A DNA stretch of 64,000 nt from Microbacterium sp. 8M (GTDB lineage Bacteria > Actinomycetota > Actinomycetes > Actinomycetales > Microbacteriaceae), in the NCBI RefSeq assembly GCF_902506375.1, contig NZ_LR733284.1, forward strand, positions 349,508 to 413,507. The letters are read 5' to 3'. The notes under the pieces were generated by a model. It searched no databases. It was given only the letters and a program-made list of their open reading frames with translations, and was not told where the DNA came from. Position numbers and translations under genes: made by a program. Positions 17,089 through 25,662 of this stretch are shown one piece after another (the first letter of the stretch is position 1; each line of letters starts with the position of its first letter).

Positions 17089-19373
17089 GCGACAACGTGG
17101 ACAAGAAGGCGGCGCGCGCTGCCCGCATGGAGGCGCGCCGCGCCAAGTACGCCGGCGCCGCGACGGCGACCGCCGAGATGACCGACGAGGAGCGCGAGGA
17201 GCACGAGCGCGCCGAGAAGGCGCGCCTGCAGGGCGGCGGCATGTTCGACGGCCCCGCACCGGGCAAGGCGAACCAGTTCGGGCCCAGCTTCAAGCGCATG
17301 ATCGGGCTGCTCAAGCCGAGCGCCGTGTGGTTCGTGCTGGTCTCGGTGTTCGGCGCCATCGGCGTCGTGCTCTCGGTCGCCGCGCCCAAGGTGCTCGGCA
17401 ACGCCACGAACATCATCTACGAGGGCGTGATCTCCAAGACGCTCGGGCAGCCCAACGGCGACTTCCCCGGGTTCCCGGAGGGCACGCCGAAGAGCCAGGT
17501 GGTCGAGACGCTGCGCCAGGCCGGCCAGAACCAGTTCGCCGACATGGTGGCCGCCTTCGGCGACTTCCGGGTCGGCGACGGCATCCACTTCGAGCAGTTG
17601 CGCTGGGTCATCACCGCGGTGCTGGCGATCTATGTCGGCTCCGCACTGCTGAGCTGGATCCAGGGCTACGTGATCAACGTGATCATGGTGCGCACGATGT
17701 GGCGTCTGCGCGAGCAGGTCGAGGCGAAGATCAACCGCCTGCCGCTGTCGTACTTCGACAAGGTGCAGCGCGGTGAGCTGATCTCGCGCGTCACCAACGA
17801 CATCGACAACATCACGCAGACGATGCAGCAGTCGCTGTCCGGGGCCCTCACGTCGGTGCTCACCGTGATCGGCGTGCTGATCATGATGTTCTCGATCTCG
17901 TGGCAGCTGGCGCTCGTGGCGCTCGTCGCATTGCCCCTGATGGGCGTGATCTTCGGTGTCGTCGGCCCGCGCTCGCAGAAGGCGTTCGGGATCCAGTGGA
18001 AGAAGGTCGGCCGCCTGAACGCCCGCGTCGAGGAGGCCTTCTCGGGTCACGCGCTCGTCAAGGTGTTCGGCCGCGAAAAGGATGCGCTGGAGAAGTTCCA
18101 GAGCGAGAACGAGGAGCTGTACCAGGCCGCGTTCAAGGCGCAGTTCCTGTCCGGCATCATCATGCCCGCGATGACGTTCGTCGGCAGCCTGACCTACGTG
18201 GGCCTGGCCGTCCTCGGCGGACTCATGGTCGCCAGCGGTCAGATCCGACTCGGTGACGTGCAGGCGTTCATCCAGTACTCGCAGCAGTTCAGCCAGCCGC
18301 TCAGCGAGCTGGGCGGCATGGCGGCGGTCGTGCAGTCGGGCACCGCCTCGGCCGAGCGGGTCTTCGAGCTGCTGGACGCGGAGGAGCAGGATCCTGATGC
18401 CGAGGACGCACCCACCGTCAGCGACGGCCAGGGCGTCATCGAGTTCCAGCACGTCGCGTTCTCGTACACCGAGGACCGCCCGCTGATCACGGATCTGTCG
18501 TTCCGGGTGGAGCCGGGCCAGACGGTCGCGATCGTCGGCCCGACGGGTGCCGGTAAGACCACGCTGGTGAACCTCATCATGCGGTTCTACGAGCTCAGCG
18601 GCGGCCGGATCCTCCTGGATGGACAGGACATCGCCGAGATGACCCGTGAGGACCTGCGCGCGCGCACCGGCATGGTGCTGCAGGATCCGTGGCTGTTCGC
18701 CGGCACCATCCGGGAGAACATCCGGTACGGCAAGTCGACGGCCACCGACGAGGAGATCATCGAGGCGGCCAAGGCGACCTATGTCGACCGGTTCGTGCAC
18801 GCGCTTCCGGAGGGCTACGAGACGACCCTCGACGAGGACGCGTCGAACGTGTCCGCCGGTGAGCGCCAGCTGATCACGATTGCCCGCGCGTTCGTCGCTC
18901 AGCCGTCGATCCTCATCCTGGACGAGGCCACGTCGGCCGTCGACACCCGCACGGAGCTGCTGCTGCAGCACGCCATGGCGGCGCTGCGGCACGGTCGCAC
19001 GTCGTTCGTGATCGCGCACCGCCTGTCCACGATCCGCGACGCCGACCTGATCCTGGTGATGGAGCACGGCGACATCGTGGAGAAGGGCACGCACGAGGAG
19101 CTCATCGCGGCCGAGGGCGCGTACTGGCGGCTGTACCAGTCGCAGTTCGAGCAGGCCGCGAGCGACGCCGACGCGGAGGCTGCGCTGGTCACCGGGACCG
19201 TCACGGTTCCGGTCGAGGGCGCGTCGGGCCCCGACCTCGCCGAAGGGGCAGCGGCCGGTGCGGCTGCGGTCCCCGGTGCCGGCTCTGCTCCGGTCGCCGT
19301 CGCCGAGCGCATCGCCGAGTCGGCGGAGGCGCCGGACGCCCCGGCGGCCGAGTCCGGCGACGACAAGGTCTGA
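17085..19373 (+). CDS. ABC exporter half-transporter, subunit B (catalytic)
   Basis: A 762-residue partner of the preceding protein. A charged N-terminal region of about 65 residues precedes the transmembrane domain, which carries a 50-60 residue insert between the first two helices. The ATPase has Walker A VGPTGAGKTT, Walker B ILILDEATSAVD with the catalytic Glu intact, but a divergent signature, VSAGERQ. That signature closes the site containing subunit A's Asp, so both changes map to the same composite site, as expected for a heterodimer with one active site. An Ala/Pro/Glu-rich tail of about 70 residues follows the domain. Confidence 0.9.
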   Translation: MSDNVDKKAARAARMEARRAKYAGAATATAEMTDEEREEHERAEKARLQGGGMFDGPAPGKANQFGPSFKRMIGLLKPSAVWFVLVSVFGAIGVVLSVAAPKVLGNATNIIYEGVISKTLGQPNGDFPGFPEGTPKSQVVETLRQAGQNQFADMVAAFGDFRVGDGIHFEQLRWVITAVLAIYVGSALLSWIQGYVINVIMVRTMWRLREQVEAKINRLPLSYFDKVQRGELISRVTNDIDNITQTMQQSLSGALTSVLTVIGVLIMMFSISWQLALVALVALPLMGVIFGVVGPRSQKAFGIQWKKVGRLNARVEEAFSGHALVKVFGREKDALEKFQSENEELYQAAFKAQFLSGIIMPAMTFVGSLTYVGLAVLGGLMVASGQIRLGDVQAFIQYSQQFSQPLSELGGMAAVVQSGTASAERVFELLDAEEQDPDAEDAPTVSDGQGVIEFQHVAFSYTEDRPLITDLSFRVEPGQTVAIVGPTGAGKTTLVNLIMRFYELSGGRILLDGQDIAEMTREDLRARTGMVLQDPWLFAGTIRENIRYGKSTATDEEIIEAAKATYVDRFVHALPEGYETTLDEDASNVSAGERQLITIARAFVAQPSILILDEATSAVDTRTELLLQHAMAALRHGRTSFVIAHRLSTIRDADLILVMEHGDIVEKGTHEELIAAEGAYWRLYQSQFEQAASDADAEAALVTGTVTVPVEGASGPDLAEGAAAGAAAVPGAGSAPVAVAERIAESAEAPDAPAAESGDDKV

Positions 19374-19391
19374 CCCGCGGTCCCACGACCG

Positions 19392-19425
19392 AGCGCCGTC
19401 GTCCTGAATCCAGGGCGGCGGCGCT
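19392..19425 (+). terminator. Terminator hairpin after the ABC exporter operon
   Basis: AGCGCCGTCGTCCTG and CAGGGCGGCGGCGCT pair through 15 positions (two as G-U) around a four-base loop, followed by TCGTCGTTGT. It lies between convergent genes. Confidence 0.7.
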
Positions 19426-19472
19426 TCGTCGTTGTGCCGTCCAGTGGGCGCGAGGTGCCTGGATCGATGCCG

Positions 19473-19529
19473 CTCAGTCGCACTTTCTGCGCTTCCCGGC
19501 GGTTCTTGCCGCAGAAAATGCGACCTGAA
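19473..19529. repeat. Palindromic intergenic element, family A copy 2
   Basis: A 57-bp element whose reverse complement begins TTCAGGTCGC and aligns with 3427-3484, sharing CCGGGAAGCGCAGA. It sits between the convergent ABC exporter and carboxypeptidase genes, so it may help end transcription from both sides. Confidence 0.75.
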
Positions 19530-19565
19530 CCGGGCAGGCCTCTCGGCGCCGGAGGGATCCGAGTC

Positions 19566-20827
19566 CTATCTGGCCAGGCCGAACAGCTCCAGGGGATGGG
19601 TCAGCCGCCACCACAGGCTCGGGCCCTTGAGCGCGGTGCGCAGCTCGAGCGGCACGGTGGTCGCGTCCAGGGGGCCTTTGAGGGCGAGAGTCCCGGCCTT
19701 GGCGCCGGCCTTCCAGTTCTCGCCGATCGCGAACTTCGTCGTGGCCGAGGCGGAGGCGCCGTTCCACAGCGTCACGCGGCCGTCCGCGCCGGCGACGATC
19801 TGCGACGTCTCGCCCCAGGCGGTGTCGACCGTGCCGAGGATGGCGCCCTCGGGCACCGTCTGCGGCTGGTTCTTCAGCGCCGCCTCGACGTCCGCGTAGA
19901 GCGTGCGCGACGCGTCCACCCGGCCCTCGTCGCTGTCCTGGCCGAGGGCGGCGACATAGATCCGCACCGTGGTGTCCCCATCGGCCACGTCCTTGGCGGA
20001 GAGCAGGTTGTAGCGTGTGGCGTCGCCGTCGCCGATCGTGCCGGTCTTGATGCCGACGATCCCGGCGTCGTTGATCAGGCCGTTCGTGTTCTCCACGGTG
20101 CCGGCGCCCGGCAGCTCCACGCTCTTCTGCTTCACGATCCCGGCGATCACCGGATTCTTCTCCGCGATCTCGCCGAGCTTGATGAGCGCACGCGGGGTGG
20201 CCACGTTTCCGAAGTCGAACCCGGACGGGGTCACCACCCGGATCTCGCCCAGGTCGTGCTGGCTCAGCCACTGGTTCGCAGCGGCGGCGTAGTTCTCGTC
20301 CGAACCCCACACCTCGCGCGCGAGACGGTCGGCGTAGTTGTTCGCCGAGCCCAGCAGGATCCCCTCGAACAGCTGATACTGCGTGAGGGATCCGTCCACG
20401 GGGACGTCCAGCGCCGACTGATCCTGCCGCAGGTAGTTCCAGTAGTCATCGCTGTCGGCCTGCGTGAACGCGAACGAGGGACCCTGCTCGCCCGGCTTCA
20501 GGGGCAGCTTTTCGAGGGCGGTGAGCACGGTCACGAGCTTCGTGATGCTCGCCATGGGCACCTGCTGCTCCGCGGAGGCCACGGTGCCGATGCCCTGCAC
20601 GCTCACCGCGGCGCTGCCCGTGCTGGGCCACGCGACGGCGGCGGCCGGTGCGGCTGCCGGCTGGAACACGGCGGCGGTGGTCACGGGCTGGACGGCGTTG
20701 AGCGGCCAGAGCGCGGTGGTGGCGCCGTACGCGAGGGCGACGACCAGCAGGCCCGCGGGCGGCAGCAGCACGGCGGGCCGGGCGAGGCTGCGCCGTGGTG
20801 CGTCGTCGAGCAGCGCGCGCGCCGCCG
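19566..20827 (-). CDS. D-alanyl-D-alanine carboxypeptidase, membrane and catalytic part (gene split by a chimeric insert)
   Basis: This is a penicillin-binding S11 peptidase that trims the terminal D-Ala from peptidoglycan stem peptides outside the cell. The three active-site motifs are present in order: SITK (SxxK) in VPMASITKLVTVL, SAN (SxN) in LLGSANNYADRL, and KTG in GIVGIKTGTIGD. A transmembrane segment (PAVLLPPAGLLVVALAYG) precedes them. The reading frame continues rightward for 34 residues into 20828-20930, but those bases are a copy of the ykoD start and not part of this gene; the true upstream part is at 21082-21465. Annotation as a single 454-residue protein from 20930 would be wrong. 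Confidence 0.87.
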
Positions 20828-20954
20828 CCGGCTCGATCGTGAACGACACCGCGCTGACGGCGGGCAGGCGGCGGCCGGCATAGCACCAGCCCCACCCGTC
20901 CGCGACGACGCGGGCCGCACCCGCGGTCATGTCAGACCTCGCGGCGCAGCTCGC
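20828..20954 (-). repeat. 127-bp inverted copy of 22331-22457 (ykoE end/ykoD start)
   Basis: Every base matches the reverse complement of 22331-22457, and identity stops abruptly at both ends. It carries the ykoD start codon and its first 34 codons. A length of exactly 127 bp equals a common maximum de Bruijn k-mer, so this looks like an assembly overlap and not a biological duplication. Confidence 0.93.
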
Positions 20955-21081
20955 CCGACGGACAAGTGCTCGAGTTCTCGCATGCGACGAAGCGCTTCGG
21001 CGTACTCACCGCCGTCGACGACCTCTCCGCCCGCATCGAGCCGGGTGCGGTGACCGCGTTCCTCGGACCGAACGGCGCCGG
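20955..21081 (+). repeat. 127-bp inverted copy of 13384-13510 (ABC ATPase start)
   Basis: This abuts the previous segment with no gap. It is identical over 127 bp to the reverse complement of 13384-13510, covering the ATPase gene from its second codon into Walker A. The two segments together add 254 bp inside the carboxypeptidase gene. Confidence 0.93.
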
Positions 21082-21465
21082 GAACAGCGGATGCTCGACC
21101 GGGCTGTCCTGCCGCGGGAACAGGGGGCCCGGCTCCGCGGCAGGCTTCGATGCCGGGAAGAGCCCCGCCGATCCGATGGCGCCCTCGGGCGTCGCGTCCG
21201 GCGCCGTGTCCGTGTCTGCGTCGTCCGGGGCGCCATTCTTGGGCGCCGTGTCGGGGATGGCGTCCTCGGCGGTCGCGTCCGACGCCGCGTCCGGGTCCGC
21301 GCCGTCAGGGGTGGCGTCGACGACGGTCGCGACATCCGCGTCGGAGGCCTCTGGCGCATCGAGCGTGGCGACGGCCGGTCCGGCCTCGCCGCCGAGCGCG
21401 TCGACCGGCGCGTCGACGCGCTCCGGCACGCCCGGAGCGGCCGCCGGGCCGTCGTCTTCGTTCAC
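21082..21465 (-). CDS. D,D-carboxypeptidase, N-terminal disordered part (separated by a chimeric insert)
   Basis: About 128 residues of Asp/Ala/Pro/Thr-rich sequence (for example VNEDDGPAAAPGVPERVDAP) expected to lie in the cytosol before the transmembrane helix encoded at 20827 and below. The GTG at 21465 directly follows AGGAGG, which is too close for an ideal Shine-Dalgarno, so a GTG slightly downstream may be used. Joining straight across 20828-21081 misses the catalytic frame by one base; dropping 253 bp restores it, so one boundary base may match by chance or a little sequence may be lost. Confidence 0.7.
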
Positions 21466-21614
21466 CCTCCTACCGTATCGGGCGGTCCGGCGGTTCGGCC
21501 GTATCCCGAGCGCCCGCTCACGGGCCGAGCGGCAGTGCGCGCCCGCGGCGCATGCGGCGTCATCTCGGCGACGCACGGTCGCGGTGCACCCCTGGCAGGG
21601 CTAAAATGGGCGGA

Positions 21615-21703
21615 TCACCACGGGAGTCCGGCGAGCCGGGCTGAGAGGGAGCGAATCGCGCTTCGACCGTCGAACCTGATCCGGATCATGCCGGCGCAGG
21701 GAG
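21615..21703 (+). promoter_or_regulatory. TPP riboswitch (THI element)
   Basis: The conserved THI segments occur in order: CTGAGAGGGA (21641-21650), then GAACCTGATCCGGATCATGC, then CGCAGGGA. The element ends at the ykoE Shine-Dalgarno (GGAGG), so thiamine pyrophosphate binding would hide the ribosome site or stop transcription. A -10-like TAAAAT lies at 21602-21607, just upstream. Confidence 0.95.
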
Positions 21704-21711
21704 GAGTTTCC

Positions 21712-22353
21712 ATGATGCATTCAACGGCAACCGCACATAACGCGAACAGCGGGGCGGTCGCACCAAGGCTCACCTGGCGGGTCGTCGACATCGTCGTCGC
21801 CGCTGTGCTGGGCGTCGTGATCGGCCTGGTCTTCTGGGTCTGGAACACGATCGGGTACGCCTGGTTCACCGCGGCCGACGGGCTCACCCCGGGGCTCGGC
21901 GGCATCGCCGTCGGGATCTGGCTGCTGGGCGGCGTGGTCGGCGGACTCGTCATCCGCAAGCCCGGTGCGGCCCTCGTGGTGGAGGTCGTGGCGGCGATCG
22001 TCTCGATGCTGATCGGCAACATCTGGGGCGTCTCGACGGTGCTCGAGGGCATCGCCCAGGGTCTCGGCGCCGAGCTCGTCTTCGCCCTCTTCCTGTACCG
22101 CCGGTTCTCGCTGCCGGTCGCGGCTCTCGCCGGCGTCGGCGCCGCGGCCGGGGCCTGGCTGTTCGAGCTCTTCTACGGCAGCTCGCCGAACATCCTGAAG
22201 TCGGCCGTCTTCAACGGGATCTACCTCGGCACCCTCGTCGTCTCGGGTGCCGTGCTGGCCGGCGTGCTCGGCTGGCTGCTGGTGCGTGCGCTCGCCGCGA
22301 CGGGCGCGCTCAGCCGCTTCGCCGCCGGACGCGAGCTGCGCCGCGAGGTCTGA
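21712..22353 (+). CDS. ykoE: Thiamine-pathway ECF transporter, substrate-binding S component
   Basis: A 213-residue integral membrane protein with five or six hydrophobic helices, matching the YkoE family that binds hydroxymethylpyrimidine or thiamine precursors. The first helix, DIVVAAVLGVVIGLVFWVWN, and NIWGVSTVLEGIAQGLGAEL are recognisable. The TPP riboswitch immediately upstream supports thiamine-related cargo. Start ATG 21712 or 21715 follows GGGAGGAG. ykoD follows after one base. Confidence 0.93.
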   Translation: MMHSTATAHNANSGAVAPRLTWRVVDIVVAAVLGVVIGLVFWVWNTIGYAWFTAADGLTPGLGGIAVGIWLLGGVVGGLVIRKPGAALVVEVVAAIVSMLIGNIWGVSTVLEGIAQGLGAELVFALFLYRRFSLPVAALAGVGAAAGAWLFELFYGSSPNILKSAVFNGIYLGTLVVSGAVLAGVLGWLLVRALAATGALSRFAAGRELRREV

Positions 22354-22354
22354 C

Positions 22355-23845
22355 ATGACCGCGGGTGCGGCCCGCGTCGTCGCGGACGGGTGGGGCTGGT
22401 GCTATGCCGGCCGCCGCCTGCCCGCCGTCAGCGCGGTGTCGTTCACGATCGAGCCGGGGGAGCGCGTGCTGCTGCTCGGCGCATCCGGCGCCGGAAAGTC
22501 CACGCTGCTGACCGGGATGGCGGGTCTGCTCGGCGACGCCGAAGAGGGGGAGCGCACGGGCACGCTCCTCGTCGACGGCGCCACTCCGGAGAGCCGTCGC
22601 GGCCGGATCGGCCTCGTGCTGCAGGATCCGGATGCCGGCGTCGTGCTGAGCCGGGTCGGCGACGACGTCGCGTTCGGCTGCGAGAACCTCGGCGTCCCCG
22701 CAGAGCGGATCCCGGAGCGCGTGCGCGAGGCGCTCGACGCGGTCGGCCTCGAGGTGCCCCTGGACCACCGCACGGCCGCGCTGTCGGGCGGTCAGAAGCA
22801 GCGGCTCGCCCTCGCCGGCGCCCTCGCGATGCGCCCGGGCCTGCTGCTGCTCGACGAGCCGACCGCCAACCTGGATCCGGACGGGGTGCGCGAGGTCCGC
22901 GCCGCCGTCGAACGGGCCGTCGAGGCGACGGGCGCCACGCTCGTGGTCATCGAGCACCGCACCGCGGTCTGGGCCGACCTGATGACCCGCGTGATCGTGG
23001 TCAGCGCCGACGGCGGCCTGCTCGCCGATGGCACCCCGGACGAGGTCTTCGGCGTGCACGGCGATGCTCTCGCGGATGCCGGCGTGTGGGTTCCCGGGCA
23101 TCCCGTCGACCTGCCCGTGCTGCCACCGGTCGACGAACTCTCCGCCGATCACGAGGGTGCCGTCCTCACCACCCGCGACCTCGCGATCACGCGCGACCGC
23201 CGCACGGCCGTGCAGACCGGGCTCGACCTCTCGGTGCCGGACGCCTCGGCGACCGTGATCGTCGGCCCCAACGGCGCCGGGAAGTCCACGCTCGCGCTCA
23301 CGCTCGCCGGCCTCCTGGATCCGCTGCACGGCGCGGTGGAGGCGGCCGAACGGCTGCGCGGGCGGCGCGGGCTGGATCCGGTCCGCTGGACGTCGCGCGA
23401 GCTGCTCACCCGCATCGGGACGGTGTTCCAGGATCCCGAGCACCAGTTCCTCACGCAGACCGTGCGGGACGAGCTCGCCGTCGGTCCCCGCGCGCTCGGG
23501 CGGGACGCCGCCCGGGTCGACGCCGTGGTGGACGCGCTGCTCGAGCGGCTCGGCCTGACCGCGCTCGCCGCGGCGAACCCGTTCACGTTGTCGGGCGGGC
23601 AGAAGCGGCGGCTGTCGGTGGCGACGGTGCTCGCCGCCGCTCCCGCCGTCGTGGTGCTGGACGAGCCCACCTTCGGCCAGGACCGCCTGGGCTGGATCGG
23701 CATCGTGGGTCTGCTGCAGGAGGAGATCGCCCGGGGCACCGCGGTCGTAGCGGTGACCCACGACGCCGAGGTGATCCGTCACCTCGGCGGGCACCGCATC
23801 GAACTGGTGCCCGCCGTGGCCGGATCCGCGGAGCTGACGGCATGA
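22355..23845 (+). CDS. ykoD: Thiamine-pathway ECF transporter, double ATPase
   Basis: A 496-residue protein with two complete nucleotide-binding domains. Domain 1 has Walker A GASGAGKST (residues 42-50), signature LSGGQKQR and Walker B LLLLDEPTANLDPDG. Domain 2 has GPNGAGKST, LSGGQKRR and VVVLDEPTFGQDRLG. It powers uptake through YkoE and YkoC. Its first 34 codons are also present as part of a 127-bp inverted copy at 20828-20954, an assembly artefact. It overlaps ykoC by four bases (ATGA). Confidence 0.94.
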   Translation: MTAGAARVVADGWGWCYAGRRLPAVSAVSFTIEPGERVLLLGASGAGKSTLLTGMAGLLGDAEEGERTGTLLVDGATPESRRGRIGLVLQDPDAGVVLSRVGDDVAFGCENLGVPAERIPERVREALDAVGLEVPLDHRTAALSGGQKQRLALAGALAMRPGLLLLDEPTANLDPDGVREVRAAVERAVEATGATLVVIEHRTAVWADLMTRVIVVSADGGLLADGTPDEVFGVHGDALADAGVWVPGHPVDLPVLPPVDELSADHEGAVLTTRDLAITRDRRTAVQTGLDLSVPDASATVIVGPNGAGKSTLALTLAGLLDPLHGAVEAAERLRGRRGLDPVRWTSRELLTRIGTVFQDPEHQFLTQTVRDELAVGPRALGRDAARVDAVVDALLERLGLTALAAANPFTLSGGQKRRLSVATVLAAAPAVVVLDEPTFGQDRLGWIGIVGLLQEEIARGTAVVAVTHDAEVIRHLGGHRIELVPAVAGSAELTA

Positions 23846-24684
23846 GCACCGGGTTCGAAGAGCGCAGAACGCTCGATATGTCGGCCGGAAGCAGCCGATT
23901 GCGCGCTTCGGAACCGGATCCGGCCTCGCCGGCCTGGGTCGACGGCGTGAACCCGGTCACGCGGGTCGGCCTCTCGCTGCTGTTGTCGATCCCGCTGTTC
24001 GCGTCGATCGATGTCACGAGCGGACTCGTCGCGATCGGGCTGCAGCTGCTGTGCCTCCCGCTCACCGGCCTGCGCCTGGGAACCGTGCTGCGCCGGCTGG
24101 CGCTGCTGCTCGCCGTGGCTCCGGTCGCGGGCGTGAGCATGCTGCTCTACGCGGCGCCGGGCGGGCACGTCTTCTTCAGCGTCGGGGTCGCCCACATCAG
24201 CGAGGCGTCGATCCAGCTCGCGATCGCGGTGTCGATCCGCGTCGTGGCGCTCGGCCTTCCGACCATCCTGCTGTTCGCCCGCATGGATCCGACCGCGCTC
24301 GCGGATGCCCTCGCCCAGGTCGCGCACCTGCCCAGCCGGTTCGTGCTCGGCGTGCTCGCGGGCACCCGCATGCTGGGGCTGTTCCTCGACGACTGGCGCA
24401 CGATGTCGCTCGCGCGCCGGGCGCGGGGAGTGGGCGACCGCGGGGTGCTGCGCCGGTTCTTCACGATGTCGTTCGTGCTGCTCGTCTTCGCCGTGCGCCG
24501 CGGGACCAAGCTCGCCCTCGCGATGGAGGCGCGCGGATTCGGATCCGCCATCCCGCGCACCTGGGCGCGCCCGTCTCGGCTGAGCGGCAGGGACGCGGTC
24601 GCGCTCGCCGGGGGTGCGGCCATCATGGCGCTGTCGATCGCGGCAGCCGTGTTGGCGGGCACCTTCGGGTTCGTCTGGTCTTAG
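23842..24684 (+). CDS. ykoC: Thiamine-pathway ECF transporter, energy-coupling T component
   Basis: A 280-residue membrane protein of the EcfT type that couples the YkoD ATPases to YkoE. The conserved part starts near NPVTRVGLSLLLSIPL (about residue 37), and the coupling-helix signature [11 protein letters not shown] is present. The first 36 residues overlap a family B palindromic element, suggesting that the element inserted at the 5' end and created a non-conserved leader; translation could instead begin at the internal ATG 23878. The stop is followed by sequencing-adapter sequence, so downstream context is not trustworthy. Confidence 0.9.
   Translation: MSTGFEERRTLDMSAGSSRLRASEPDPASPAWVDGVNPVTRVGLSLLLSIPLFASIDVTSGLVAIGLQLLCLPLTGLRLGTVLRRLALLLAVAPVAGVSMLLYAAPGGHVFFSVGVAHISEASIQLAIAVSIRVVALGLPTILLFARMDPTALADALAQVAHLPSRFVLGVLAGTRMLGLFLDDWRTMSLARRARGVGDRGVLRRFFTMSFVLLVFAVRRGTKLALAMEARGFGSAIPRTWARPSRLSGRDAVALAGGAAIMALSIAAAVLAGTFGFVWS
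23853..23913. repeat. Palindromic element, family B copy 2, inside the ykoC 5' end
   Basis: This 61-bp element aligns without gaps to 8533-8593 and shares GCCGATTGCGCGCT and the TTCGAAG/GCGC arm. It lies in frame within the non-conserved start of ykoC. Confidence 0.68.
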
Positions 24685-24760
24685 CCCCTTCGTCTCGCGC
24701 CGCTCGTTCAGGGGGGCGGGGCGTGCTCGCTCCGCTGGTTCAGGGGGGCTGTCTTCACTC

Positions 24761-24837
24761 TTTTTTTTTTTCAAGCAGAAGACGGCATACGAGATGAGCG
24801 CTAGTCTCGTGGGCTCGGAGATGTGGATAAGGGACAG
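24761..24837 (+). other. Sequencing-library adapter in the assembly (not genomic)
   Basis: After eleven T bases, 24772-24795 is the Illumina P7 sequence, 24796-24803 is an 8-base index-like spacer, and 24804-24837 is the Nextera read-2 adapter and mosaic end with two substitutions to G. Translation gives the known contaminant peptide FFFKQKTAYE. Corrupted read-through sequence probably starts around 24749 (CTGTCTT). The junction between the ykoC and TetR sides is therefore unsupported. Confidence 0.97.
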
Positions 24838-24848
24838 GGCTGGAGGGA

Positions 24849-25463
24849 TCAGCGGGCGGGGTCGAGGGGCACCACGAGCAGCTCCTGGATGCGGCGGCGC
24901 ACGGTCTCGGCCATGTCAACCGAGGTGGGATCCAGCAGCCATTGCAGTTGCAGCCCGTCCATGAGTGCGGTGAGCTCGGCCGCGGCGCGCTCCTCGTCCA
25001 CGTTCGCAGCGAGATAGCCGGCCTCGCGGGCGTCGCGCAGGGCCTTCGCGGTGCCGGAGCGGATCCGCTGATAGCGGCGGACGAAGTACTCGTGCGCGGG
25101 GTGCGAGGGATCCGCCGCCTCAGCTGACAGCACGGCGTACAGGGCGATGATGCCGCCGACCTCCGTGTTGTGCCGGGCGAGGTCCACCATGCCGCGCAGC
25201 ACGCCGATGCCGTCCGGCCCCTGCGAGCCATTGCGCCGGAACCGCTCGCGGTCCTCGCGGTCCCTGGTCTCCAGTACCGCCTCCATCAGCGATTCCTTGG
25301 TGGGGAAGTGGTGCGCGAGGCCGGCGCGCGAGATCTCGCAGACCTGCGCGATCTCGAGCATCGTGGCGCTGTTGAAGCCGACGCGCCCGAACAGCGCGGT
25401 CGCGGCGGCGATGATCCGCTCCCGCCGGGCCCTGCCCGTCGTGTATCCGCGTTCGGTCGTCAT
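24849..25463 (-). CDS. TetR-family regulator of the beta-glucoside locus
   Basis: A 204-residue repressor. The N-terminal helix-turn-helix covers about residues 14-60 (RRERIIAAATALFGRVGFNS, then ISRAGLAHHFPTKESL), and the rest is the ligand-binding helical domain. It is divergent from an MFS transporter and GH3 glucosidase operon, which it probably controls through the palindrome at 25548-25571. The start ATG 25463 gives the normal TetR length; the frame is open further upstream. Its 3' end is 11 bp from the adapter sequence but is intact. Confidence 0.88.
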   Translation of the reverse strand: MTTERGYTTGRARRERIIAAATALFGRVGFNSATMLEIAQVCEISRAGLAHHFPTKESLMEAVLETRDREDRERFRRNGSQGPDGIGVLRGMVDLARHNTEVGGIIALYAVLSAEAADPSHPAHEYFVRRYQRIRSGTAKALRDAREAGYLAANVDEERAAAELTALMDGLQLQWLLDPTSVDMAETVRRRIQELLVVPLDPAR

Positions 25464-25547
25464 CGGTGTCCCATCGTATGCGTCCCCAGGGCGCCGGAGG
25501 GGATCGCGACCGCGGTGGGATCCACGGCCGGAATGCCGCTCAGGGCA

Positions 25548-25571
25548 AAAACCTACACTTGTGCCGGTTTT
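25548..25571. promoter_or_regulatory. Candidate TetR operator
   Basis: AAAACC-N2-CAC-N2-GTG-N2-GGTTTT is a 24-bp dyad in which 9 of 12 pairs match, located between the divergent regulator and transporter genes. Two-lobed sites of this size are typical of TetR repressors. Confidence 0.6.
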
Positions 25572-25662
25572 CATGCTAGCGTGCGAACAGCCGGTTCCGA
25601 GGGCGCGTCGAGCGCCTTCGTCGGCTCGACCCGAACCCACCGCTCGCCCCCAAGGACTGACA

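Noticed and set aside
20929..21711. Plus-strand frame running into ykoE as a longer YkoE
   Set aside because: It crosses the chimeric 127-bp segments and the TPP riboswitch; the riboswitch Shine-Dalgarno fixes the start at 21712 or 21715.
24614..24964. Plus-strand open frame containing FFFKQKTAYE
   Set aside because: It is translated sequencing adapter plus the reverse side of the TetR gene.
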